Assembly: GCA_900102385.1 (NCBI GenBank)
Contig: FNBQ01000008.1
Coordinates: 1 to 64,000 of the forward strand
Source: Bacteroidales bacterium KHT7
Lineage (GTDB): Bacteria > Bacteroidota > Bacteroidia > Bacteroidales > Bacteroidaceae
Length of the DNA stretch: 64,000 nucleotides
Direction: 5' to 3'
The stretch's first letter is position 1; each line of letters starts with the position of its first letter. The notes beneath the pieces were generated by a model. It had not been told where the DNA came from, did no database searches, and was given only the letters and a program-made list of their open reading frames with translations. Positions 8,866 through 16,252 of this stretch are shown in pieces. A program made the translations under genes and the position numbers.

Positions 8866-11800
8866 CTACGGATATATTTCTATCCAGCTGCTGCCCGAAT
8901 TTCCGCTTTTGATGATGCGAATCTGCGTATTTATGCGCTCGCTCATCGTGTCGGTATGGCTTATTACGCCGACCTTCTTGCCTTGCGACGACTGAAGCAT
9001 GGAGAGAGAGTCGATGACGGTGGCGAGAGTGTCTTGGTCGAGTGTTCCGAAGCCCTCGTCGATAAAAAGATTATTGAACGAGATATTGCGCGATGACAGC
9101 GACGACAATCCGAGGGCAAGACCAAGACTTATGATGAATGTTTCGCCGCCAGACAGAGACGTGGTATCGCGAATGTCGTCGGCGCGGTCGTGGTCTATAA
9201 CTCTGATGCCAAGCGAATTCTCTACGTGCATCAGTTCGTAGCGCCGGTTAAACTTGCGGATTTCGGCATTTGCGTGCTTTACAAGGAAGCTGAGAGTGTA
9301 GCATTGTGCAATCTTACGCAGCGTTTTTCCGTCGCCGCCAATGGCATTGTTTATTGCCGTCCAGTTGTTCATCAGTCTTTCGCTTGCCGCCAGTTCGTCG
9401 GCTTTGCTGCCTAAATCCCTTACGGCTTGGTCGTGATTGCTTTTCCTTGCCTTCAGTTCAATGAGCCCCTCGTTCTTGCTGTTTTTCTGCAAGTCTGAGA
9501 GTTCTGCCGTTAATGCGTTTTTTTCCTTCTCTGGCTTGGTCAGTTGGTGTTCCTCGTAGCTTTTCTTATGGCTATCGAGCAAGGCCTCTGCCTTCGCCTT
9601 GGCATTTGTTCGGATTTCTTTTTCTTTTCTTATCTGCTCCCAATTATCGGTAGAGTTCAGTATTATAGCAACATTCTCTTTTGTTTCGTTGTGATTGCGA
9701 AGCCAATCGTCAAGTTCGCTGGACTTTAGGCTGATGCTTTGACGCTGTTTCTTCTGCTGGTCGCAGAGAGTTTGTTGCTTGCCGTTGTGACTTCCCAGAC
9801 TGGCTTTTTTGTTCGCAATCTCATCGTTCTTCGCCGTTACGTCTTTGTCGGCTTGTTCTTTTGCCGTTTTTAGCTGATTCTCAAGTGCGTCAGGGTCGAT
9901 TCCGCCAAGTTCGTTCTTGTACTCAGATTCAAGTTTTTGCAGAGTGAAGAGCGATTGTTTCTGAGCCTCTTCGGCAGCAGACAATGCTTTCGTCTTGCTT
10001 TCTAAATTCTCGGCGAGAGTAGGGCGTTGCGCCTTTGCCTCCGAAAGTTTTTTCTCACAATCGGACACATTTCTCGTTGCCTTCTGAATACAGTCGTTAG
10101 CCTCTCTTTCGAAGTCGAGTTGTTTCTTTGCCGCGTTTTCTTTATCTTTGTTCAGCAGATTTATAGTCTTTTGGGTCTCGTTGTAGAAGACAATTTTCTG
10201 CTCCGTTTTTTCCTGTTCTTCTTTAAAGCGAGGCGCGATTTGTGTGAGTTCATCGATTTTGAGAGGCATCTTCGGGTAGCTTTCGTGCAGAACATTAAGA
10301 GCCTTGTCGTACTCGTTGATTTCTGATTTCAGAGTCTCGATTTGCTGCGCGATAGCCTTAATTTCGCCGTTGTTTTTCTCTCGTTCACCAGACAGAATTT
10401 TCTCCGTTTCGGTTTGCTGATTCAGAGCCGTTTTTTTCTCGTTCAGAATGGTTTGCAAACCCGAAATAGCCTCGTCTAACTGCTTTTTGTCGGCGTATGG
10501 ATGTTCTTTTGCGCCGCAAAGCGGACAAGCCTCGCCTTGTTTGAGACTTGTGCGATGCAGATTCCAGTTTTCGCTGTTCATCAGCGTAACGATGTTTTGC
10601 TGGATTTCTACTTCTGTTTTTAAACTGTTGATATTCAGTTTGCTAAGTTGCTCGAGAAGTTCTTTGTTCCTGCTTTCGAGTTGTTGATGGCGAGCCGTTT
10701 TTTCTCTTTCTTCTTTTGTTTTCTTTTCGATATTGCTGATGGTTTCCTTTGCTTTCTCGATGCTCTTCAGTTTACTGTCGATTTCAGACTTTGTACTGTT
10801 CAGCTTTTCGATGTCGAGCCCTTCGATTTTCTTTTTTTCAGCGTCGAGAGCCTCGGATTTCTGTTTCACTTCATTGGCAATAAGGCTTTTCTTTTTGCTG
10901 ATTTCCTCATAAGTTTTCTGAAAGTCAGCCTTGGCTTTCTCCAGACACTTTTCGGCTTCTTCTGTTGCCTTTTTGTTGGCTTTTAGGGCTTCTTCGGCTT
11001 TCTGCAAATCCTTTTTTGCTGTTTCAAGAGCCTCGTTTTTCTCGCGCTGCGCATTCCGTGCGTTGACGATATTCGTTTTCAGTTCGCGCGCCTTGATTAT
11101 GTGAGAAGCTTTCTCGTCAATCTGTTTTTGTGCAGTCTCGGCTTTCTTCTTTAGCGTTTCGAGACAGATGTTTTCTGCCTTGATTTCCTCTTCGAGACGG
11201 CTTATAGTTTTCTGATTAGTCTCAATCTCATTTTCGCGTTTGTTTATCTCTTTTGCCGAATTTTCAATTTCGCGCATGATTTCTACGGCAGGATGCAGTC
11301 TGTCGTAAAGGTTCAGTTTCTTGACAGAATCCTTTATCTCTTCGAGATTTCTGTCGGCTTGCTCGTTCGCCTTTTTGCAGTCGTCGATTTCTTTCTGTTT
11401 CTTTTCGTTTTCGGTATACCAAAGAAGGGCTTTTTCTATGGATTTTATTTTGTCGGCGCGCTCTTTTTCTTCTTTTTCGAGCAGGTTGATGCTTTCGTTC
11501 AGTTTGCCCAGCTCTTCGTCCGAGAGTCTGTTTACTTTCGCGCTCTCTACCGATGCCAAAATCTTGTTGTAACCCTCAACGGCAGAATCTTTCTTAGCCT
11601 TAATTTCGCAGGCTATGCGCGAGTATGTTTCTTCGCAGCCAACAAGTTTTTCGAGCAGTTCGTAACGCTCGTTTTCGCTGGTTGTGAGGAAGTTTGCAAA
11701 CTTACCCTGTGCAATCAGAACGGTGCTCAGGAACTGCTCGTAGTCGAGTCCGATAATCTGCGGAAGGTCTTCCCACTCGGCTTGTTCTTCGGTCTGTTTT

Positions 11801-12237
11801 CCGTCGGCAGAAACCGAAATTTTATAGAGTGAAGTCTGAACCTTGTCGTAGTTCTTTATCTTGAACGAGACGTGCCATTCGGCTCTGTAAAGCACACCGT
11901 TGTTTGCCAAGAATGTGAGCTTGCTGTAGCCGTGCTTCTTGCCCCGGGTGAGAATGTTGCGGCAGTCGGTAGGGGCGAGCCTGTTTTTCTCGGCATCGTT
12001 TTTGTCGCTATATATCTTTATGCTCTGCTTCTCGCCGTTTTTCCTCGGATAGCGCGGCGCGCGGTTGTAGAGGGCAAGACAGATGGCATCGAGCAGCGTT
12101 GATTTACCGCTGCCTGTTGGTCCGACGATGCAGAAGATGTTGCTGTTGCCCAATGCGCCTTCCTTGAAGTTTATCACTTCGCCGTCCGACTTGTCGAGTG
12201 AGGCGAGGTTGAGTATTTCGAGTTTTATTATCTCCAT
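8866..12237 (-). CDS. sbcC: SbcC, SMC-like exonuclease ATPase subunit
   Basis: This 1123-aa protein is the ATPase of the SbcCD (Mre11-Rad50 type) nuclease, which opens hairpins and processes DNA ends. The N-terminal Walker A reads GPTGSGKST (about residues 39-47). Two very long coiled coils rich in Lys/Glu flank a zinc hook with C571-P-L-C574, and the C-terminal ABC lobe has LSGGE and the Walker B LFIDEGFGTLD. The Q-loop region (LIAQGKFANFL) is clear. Length fits the family. It starts 5 bp after sbcD, so the two are co-transcribed and form a heterocomplex in the cytoplasm. Confidence 0.96.
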   Translation of the reverse strand: MEIIKLEILNLASLDKSDGEVINFKEGALGNSNIFCIVGPTGSGKSTLLDAICLALYNRAPRYPRKNGEKQSIKIYSDKNDAEKNRLAPTDCRNILTRGKKHGYSKLTFLANNGVLYRAEWHVSFKIKNYDKVQTSLYKISVSADGKQTEEQAEWEDLPQIIGLDYEQFLSTVLIAQGKFANFLTTSENERYELLEKLVGCEETYSRIACEIKAKKDSAVEGYNKILASVESAKVNRLSDEELGKLNESINLLEKEEKERADKIKSIEKALLWYTENEKKQKEIDDCKKANEQADRNLEEIKDSVKKLNLYDRLHPAVEIMREIENSAKEINKRENEIETNQKTISRLEEEIKAENICLETLKKKAETAQKQIDEKASHIIKARELKTNIVNARNAQREKNEALETAKKDLQKAEEALKANKKATEEAEKCLEKAKADFQKTYEEISKKKSLIANEVKQKSEALDAEKKKIEGLDIEKLNSTKSEIDSKLKSIEKAKETISNIEKKTKEEREKTARHQQLESRNKELLEQLSKLNINSLKTEVEIQQNIVTLMNSENWNLHRTSLKQGEACPLCGAKEHPYADKKQLDEAISGLQTILNEKKTALNQQTETEKILSGEREKNNGEIKAIAQQIETLKSEINEYDKALNVLHESYPKMPLKIDELTQIAPRFKEEQEKTEQKIVFYNETQKTINLLNKDKENAAKKQLDFEREANDCIQKATRNVSDCEKKLSEAKAQRPTLAENLESKTKALSAAEEAQKQSLFTLQKLESEYKNELGGIDPDALENQLKTAKEQADKDVTAKNDEIANKKASLGSHNGKQQTLCDQQKKQRQSISLKSSELDDWLRNHNETKENVAIILNSTDNWEQIRKEKEIRTNAKAKAEALLDSHKKSYEEHQLTKPEKEKNALTAELSDLQKNSKNEGLIELKARKSNHDQAVRDLGSKADELAASERLMNNWTAINNAIGGDGKTLRKIAQCYTLSFLVKHANAEIRKFNRRYELMHVENSLGIRVIDHDRADDIRDTTSLSGGETFIISLGLALGLSSLSSRNISFNNLFIDEGFGTLDQDTLATVIDSLSMLQSSQGKKVGVISHTDTMSERINTQIRIIKSGNSGSSWIEIYP

Positions 12238-12242
12238 GTTGT

Positions 12243-13511
12243 TCAGTCGTTTTCTTCGTTCTTGATGCTTGCGAGCAGTTCTTTCAGCATCGATTCTTGT
12301 TCTTCGTTCATATCCGTTTTCTTGATGATGTAGAACGCTTCTCTGAGCGTGTCCATCGGGTCGCGATTCAGAATGTCGTCGATGCTTTGCAGTTGTGTGT
12401 TGTCGGCTGTTGTCGGCAAGTCAGGCAGTGGCATAACCTTCTGAATCTTGCAGAGGACCGCGTTCTTCCGGTTCACGAGTTCCTCGAGAGAGCTGATTTC
12501 GTCGTTGCTTACGCTGTCCATCTTCACTTTCAGTACAATGTAGTCGAAATGCTCGTCGAGTTTGCCGTCGGTGCGGTCTTGCAGTTCAGTCTCAATCAGT
12601 TTCTCAAGTTTCTTCGGAGACAGCTCCTCGTCACCCTCGGGCAGGATGCGCAGGCGGTGCTGAGGAGTGTAGACGAGTTGGTTTACGCTTGCTTTTCTGC
12701 CTTCGAACGTAACGAGGTCTACGCCGTGAGTATAGTCCTTCTCGGCGAACGACATAGGCAGAATGCTGCCCGAATATCGCGCCCAGTCGGTATTCCAGAT
12801 ACGCTGCCGCTTGTGAATATGTCCGCACGTCAGATAGTCGGGATGGTCGTGCCAGCCCTCCATGTTCACTTCTTCCTGACCGCCTATTACTATTTTCTCG
12901 CTCGCATCGTTCTTGGCTATGTCGGCTCCTGTGGCATACATGTGCGCCATCATCAGCAGGATGCCGTCGGGGTACAACTCGCGTGCCCGTTGAGTAAGTT
13001 CGCGGATAAAGCAGTTCACTCCTTCCGAGTAGTTCTGGTTTTGCACGATGTCGCTTCTGAGGTAGGGCACGGCAAGCACTATAATCTCTTCGCCCTCCTT
13101 GTTCCTTATCGGAATTATAAGGTCGTCGTAGTTTACTATGCGCCTTTTTTCGCCGTCGTCGCCGTTCTCCCAGTCTATGCGTATGTTTCCTCTTATCTCG
13201 ACCTTGTGGCGCGTGAGGAGTGCGCGCGGTGCTTCGAGACGGTTGGCCGAATCGTGGTTTCCGGCGGTTATTACAATCTGCATATCGGGGTATTGCTGAG
13301 TGGCATCGGCAAGAAAGTCGTAGAATGCCGATTGTGCGTTAGCCGACGGGTTGCCGTTGTCGAAAATGTCGCCGGCAATTAGCAGGGCATCAGGCTTTTG
13401 CTCATCAATCTGAGCCAGAAGCCAGTTCATAAAGTGCTTGTGCTCCGGCAGTCGGTCGTTTCCGTGGAAGAGGTTGCCCAAATGCCAGTCGCTTGTTGCT
13501 ATAATCTTCAT
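12243..13511 (-). CDS. sbcD: SbcD, Mre11-like nuclease subunit
   Basis: This 422-aa metallophosphoesterase is the nuclease partner of SbcC. Phosphodiesterase motifs appear in order: SDWHLG (D8, H10), AGDIFDNG, TAGNHDS, MMAHM and a GHIHKRQ motif. A C-terminal capping/SbcC-binding part follows residue ~290. It is first in a two-gene operon with sbcC. The start is fixed by the MKIIATSDWHLG beginning, and a promoter fitting TTG-N20-TAACTTTG lies 29 bp upstream. Confidence 0.96.
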   Translation of the reverse strand: MKIIATSDWHLGNLFHGNDRLPEHKHFMNWLLAQIDEQKPDALLIAGDIFDNGNPSANAQSAFYDFLADATQQYPDMQIVITAGNHDSANRLEAPRALLTRHKVEIRGNIRIDWENGDDGEKRRIVNYDDLIIPIRNKEGEEIIVLAVPYLRSDIVQNQNYSEGVNCFIRELTQRARELYPDGILLMMAHMYATGADIAKNDASEKIVIGGQEEVNMEGWHDHPDYLTCGHIHKRQRIWNTDWARYSGSILPMSFAEKDYTHGVDLVTFEGRKASVNQLVYTPQHRLRILPEGDEELSPKKLEKLIETELQDRTDGKLDEHFDYIVLKVKMDSVSNDEISSLEELVNRKNAVLCKIQKVMPLPDLPTTADNTQLQSIDDILNRDPMDTLREAFYIIKKTDMNEEQESMLKELLASIKNEEND

Positions 13512-13539
13512 AAAAAAAATACAAGTGAAACAGATTGTA

Positions 13540-13570
13540 CAAAGTTAGCAAACAAAAACGAATCGGGCAA
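13540..13570 (-). promoter_or_regulatory. sbcDC promoter
   Basis: On the minus strand TTG (13570-13568), 20 bp, then TAACTTTG (13547-13540) matches the Bacteroidota -33/-7 pattern, 29 bp before the sbcD start. Confidence 0.6.
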
Positions 13571-13611
13571 GAAAATCCGTGCCGAAGATATTTTTCTTCC
13601 ACAGGAAAGGC

Positions 13612-13660
13612 AACAGAAAAAGCGCATCAAAAAAACGATGTGTTGATTGATGCGCTTTCA
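13612..13660 (-). terminator. Terminator of the GH5 gene
   Basis: Perfect 12-bp arms AAAGCGCATCAA (13619-13630) and TTGATGCGCTTT (13647-13658). On the minus strand the stem is followed by further T residues. It lies about 20 bp past the GH5 stop. Confidence 0.75.
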
Positions 13661-13679
13661 GAAAAATGAATTTATGAAG

Positions 13680-15413
13680 TTATTTAAAAACCTTCTTTCC
13701 GTTGATTATGTAGATTCCGTGCTGTGTGGGATTCTTTACCTTTGTTCCTGAGAGAGAGTAGACAGATTCGTCAGCGTTGTCGTCGCATATCTGCTGAATA
13801 CCAGTTGCCGAAACCAGCATAATCTTCTTCAGAGTGAGTCCGATACCTTGGATAACGATACCTTTCTGCTTCATAGTGTTGGCAAGCTCCTCTGTGAGTG
13901 TGACGGTTGTTACATAGATGCCCGAAGTGCTGGTTATATCAACCTGCGGAATAAGCTGATTAGCCCAGCCGCCGTCGAACATCTGCATGCAATGCGTAGT
14001 GCTGTTGGTGTTTGGAGTAGTAACAATCACCAGTTTGTCGCCAGCCTTAACGTTTTTAAGCTGGTCTGCGCTGAGTGATGTACCGTTGCCCCATCCAAGT
14101 ACTTTCGAGCCGTTGAATAGCGTTGTTCCACCGCTTGGGGTAGTGCTAACTTTGCTTGTCTCAACCTCGGCAATGTCAGCCTTGTCGTAGCCGTATGGAG
14201 TTGTTGCGCCAGACTTTACTCCATCGAGGAAATACTGGCATTTAACAGCCATGTTGTTGTTTCGGTCGAACAGTCCGAACTTCTCGCTGCCGTTGCCAAA
14301 CGCATTGTTGTCCCAGATGAAGGCTGCAAAACCGCGCTTGCGAGCCTCAGATACGAGAGTCTTGATGTAGTACGTCATGTTGGCGTGAATGTTGCTGATT
14401 TCTGTTGCCGAACCTGTGTAATGGTCGGACACTCCGTACTCGCCGATAACAACTCCGTAGCCTTTCTCCCACCAAGTGGTGCTTACCCGTGCGAAAAGGT
14501 CGGTCATTGTCTTTTCGTTATCTGCCGGAACGCTGCCTTTGCTCTTGTAGGCATCGCCCCAGTAGTAATATGATGAACCTTCGGTATTTCCGCTGCAATA
14601 GCTGTATGGCTGATAGTAGTGGAACTCAACGCTCAGACGGTCGTCCACAACATCCGTCGGGATAACCAGCTTGCCGCCCAGACCGTAGTTAGGGTCGCAG
14701 GCGTATGTCTGTACGATGAGGTTGCGGTAGTAGTTCTTACCGCCAGTTGCTCTCACGGCATCCACAAAATCCTGATTGTAGCCGTTCTGCACGCTCAGGT
14801 TCTCTTCTGTCGGAGCTTTCCATTCCATTGTAACCTCGTTTGTTCCGGCAAATGCCAGATGCTCGTCGTAGTCGCGGAATGTTGTGGCTATGTTTGTCCA
14901 CAGAGCCTTTTCCATCTTCTTTATCTGCGCCTGCTTTGTATATAGCGGATTGCTTTCGAGATACAGGTCGTGATGAGTGTTTATGATTACGTATAAATCG
15001 TTGCTGATGCACCAGTCAACCACTTGCTTTACGCGAGCCATCCAAGTAGGGTCTACGGTCATTGTCTCCTGATTTGTGATGTGTCCAATCCATCTTACAG
15101 GGATTCTGATGGCATTAAAACCTGCTTCTTTCACAGCCTTTATCTGGGCTTCTGTTACCTTAGGGTTTCCCCAAGCTGTTTCCCATGTATTGGCATCAGT
15201 CTGATAGATATTATAGAATGTCCATGTCGTGTTGTCCCATGTTCCGCCGGCACTCTCGAGCGAGTTGCCCAGATTCCATCCGGCAGATACGTTCTTGCAC
15301 CATTCCTGTGCGTTCATGGTCATGCCAGTCTTGTCGGGATTTACGTCTGTGCTTGCGGCGAACGCTCCCGTACACGAAGCGGCAAATGCCAATAGTGTAA
15401 AGATTTTGTTCAT
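13680..15413 (-). CDS. Secreted GH5 endoglucanase-type hydrolase
   Basis: This 577-aa enzyme has a signal peptide (about 1-19) followed by a GH5 catalytic barrel (about 35-400). Motifs are GWNLGNSLE (45-53), IRIPVRW, HHD at 147-149, acid/base E193 in GTNEV (the usual form is NEP), FHYYQPY and nucleophile E325 in IGEYG. These fit the cellulase-type GH5 subfamilies acting on beta-1,4-glucan or related glycans. Residues ~430-545 form a beta-rich module of unknown ligand. The tail (VYSLSGTKV...GIYIINGKKVFK) resembles the C-terminal sorting tails of exported Bacteroidota proteins. The gene is monocistronic with its own promoter and terminator. There is no adjoining SusCD pair. Exact substrate is not fixed by sequence. 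Confidence 0.9.
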   Translation of the reverse strand: MNKIFTLLAFAASCTGAFAASTDVNPDKTGMTMNAQEWCKNVSAGWNLGNSLESAGGTWDNTTWTFYNIYQTDANTWETAWGNPKVTEAQIKAVKEAGFNAIRIPVRWIGHITNQETMTVDPTWMARVKQVVDWCISNDLYVIINTHHDLYLESNPLYTKQAQIKKMEKALWTNIATTFRDYDEHLAFAGTNEVTMEWKAPTEENLSVQNGYNQDFVDAVRATGGKNYYRNLIVQTYACDPNYGLGGKLVIPTDVVDDRLSVEFHYYQPYSYCSGNTEGSSYYYWGDAYKSKGSVPADNEKTMTDLFARVSTTWWEKGYGVVIGEYGVSDHYTGSATEISNIHANMTYYIKTLVSEARKRGFAAFIWDNNAFGNGSEKFGLFDRNNNMAVKCQYFLDGVKSGATTPYGYDKADIAEVETSKVSTTPSGGTTLFNGSKVLGWGNGTSLSADQLKNVKAGDKLVIVTTPNTNSTTHCMQMFDGGWANQLIPQVDITSTSGIYVTTVTLTEELANTMKQKGIVIQGIGLTLKKIMLVSATGIQQICDDNADESVYSLSGTKVKNPTQHGIYIINGKKVFK

Positions 15414-15487
15414 TGATTTTATTTCTTTGGTTATTAAAATTGTATTTGTTTATTGAAAAAAGAGATTTATCATTTGGTTTGCTTTAG

Positions 15488-15519
15488 CAAAAATATGAAA
15501 TAGCATTTACCGAACCAAA
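15488..15519 (-). promoter_or_regulatory. GH5 gene promoter
   Basis: On the minus strand TTTG (15519-15516), 20 bp, then TATTTTTG (15495-15488) is an excellent Bacteroidota -33/-7 match, 74 bp before the GH5 start. Confidence 0.7.
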
Positions 15520-15707
15520 CATTTATTGTTAAAAAACTTAAAATATATGAGGGTGGAAGGGGGGAGTTGAGAGTTGAAAATTGAAAATTGAGAGAAAGTT
15601 GAAAATCTTAAGCATTTAATTATTTGCTCGGACAAATGACAAAGATAATTGATTATGCGTATATGGAAGCAAAACGGTTGATAGATTCATTGTAATTCAA
15701 ACTATAT

Positions 15708-15784
15708 TGAAGTAAGCCGATAGTAAGGGGATAGTAAGGGGGTAGCAAGGGGATAGCAAGGGGGAAGCAACGGAGAAGGTGCGG
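15708..15784. repeat. 11-bp tandem repeats (GATAGTAAGGG type), copy 1
   Basis: Six consecutive 11-bp units begin at 15719 (GATAGTAAGGG, GATAGTAAGGG, GGTAGCAAGGG, GATAGCAAGGG, then two diverged units). A partial unit lies before them. Conserved core is TAG(T/C)AAG. The same unit recurs at 29000-29190. Confidence 0.8.
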
Positions 15785-15853
15785 AGAGACAATAACATGG
15801 GGATTGTAAGCAGAACTGTGTCAAGTTAAAATCCTTTATTATATCAGGTTCAT

Positions 15854-15885
15854 CAGTTTGACACGATTTAAATCGTGTCAAACTG
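15854..15885. repeat. 32-bp perfect palindrome
   Basis: The half-site CAGTTTGACACGATTT is followed directly by its reverse complement with no spacer. There is no flanking T-run. It could be a protein-binding or recombination site or the end of a decayed insertion sequence next to the transposase remnant. Confidence 0.85.
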
Positions 15886-15911
15886 GAGAATGTAAAAATC
15901 TGAATAACTTT

Positions 15912-15995
15912 CTATATTACCAGTGCCTTTAATGGTGGACGGAATGTCTCCTCGTCGATCTTCGGGGTTACATGCTGATAGAACTCGTTCTCCAT
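15912..15995 (-). pseudogene. 5' remnant of an IS1182-like transposase gene
   Basis: A 27-residue frame starting MENEFYQHVTPKIDEETFRP resembles the N-terminus of IS1182-type transposases, which continue LFSxKTGRPNAP. Here the reading changes after FRP and stops at once, so only the extreme 5' end survives. The family name is from memory of the motif, not a search. Confidence 0.4.
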
Positions 15996-16023
15996 GAGTG
16001 GAAATCTTTTTTCTTGAGATAAC

Positions 16024-16197
16024 AAAATGTGGTAACTATTCAGCGAATCTGCAAGTGTAGTTCTTTTGAGCGATTTCTTTGCAAAAACAAATTTCAGATT
16101 GTTCTTTCTTTGTCAAATTCAATCTGCACTGATTTTTGCAATGAATTAGCCCTTCAAAGGCATACAAAAGCTATTCGCTGAATAGTTACAAAATGTG
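16024..16197. mobile_element. MITE with IS66-like ends and 8-bp target duplication
   Basis: A 158-bp element (16032-16189) has perfect 17-bp terminal inverted repeats, GTAACTATTCAGCGAAT at the left and its complement at the right. It is flanked on both sides by the direct repeat AAAATGTG (16024-16031 and 16190-16197). Internal arms (TTGCAAAAA at 16079/TTTTTGCAA at 16133; CAGATTG/CAATCTG) let it fold into a hairpin. It has no coding capacity. Ends beginning GTAA and an 8-bp duplication are the hallmarks of IS66-family transposition. Confidence 0.8.
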
Positions 16198-16252
16198 AAA
16201 TGGCGAAGCCAGACCAGGACTTTTTAGAGTGGACTCTTGTTTTAAAGAAATG

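Larger units (their letters stand above)
15520..16252. other. Repeat- and mobile-element-rich spacer
   Basis: No intact gene. From left to right it holds a run of TTGAAAATTGA-type words (about 15555-15605), 11-bp tandem repeats, a 32-bp palindrome, a transposase remnant and a MITE. The last four are listed separately. Confidence 0.7.

Noticed and set aside
12297-13382. A 361-codon open frame on the plus strand
   Set aside because: It lies antisense to sbcD, whose motifs (SDWHLG, GNHD, GHIH) are all present. The plus frame is Val/Phe/Leu-rich with no domain.
15854-15885. Chromosome-dimer resolution (dif) site
   Set aside because: Known dif sites have two imperfect 11-bp arms around a 6-bp core; this is a spacerless perfect palindrome.
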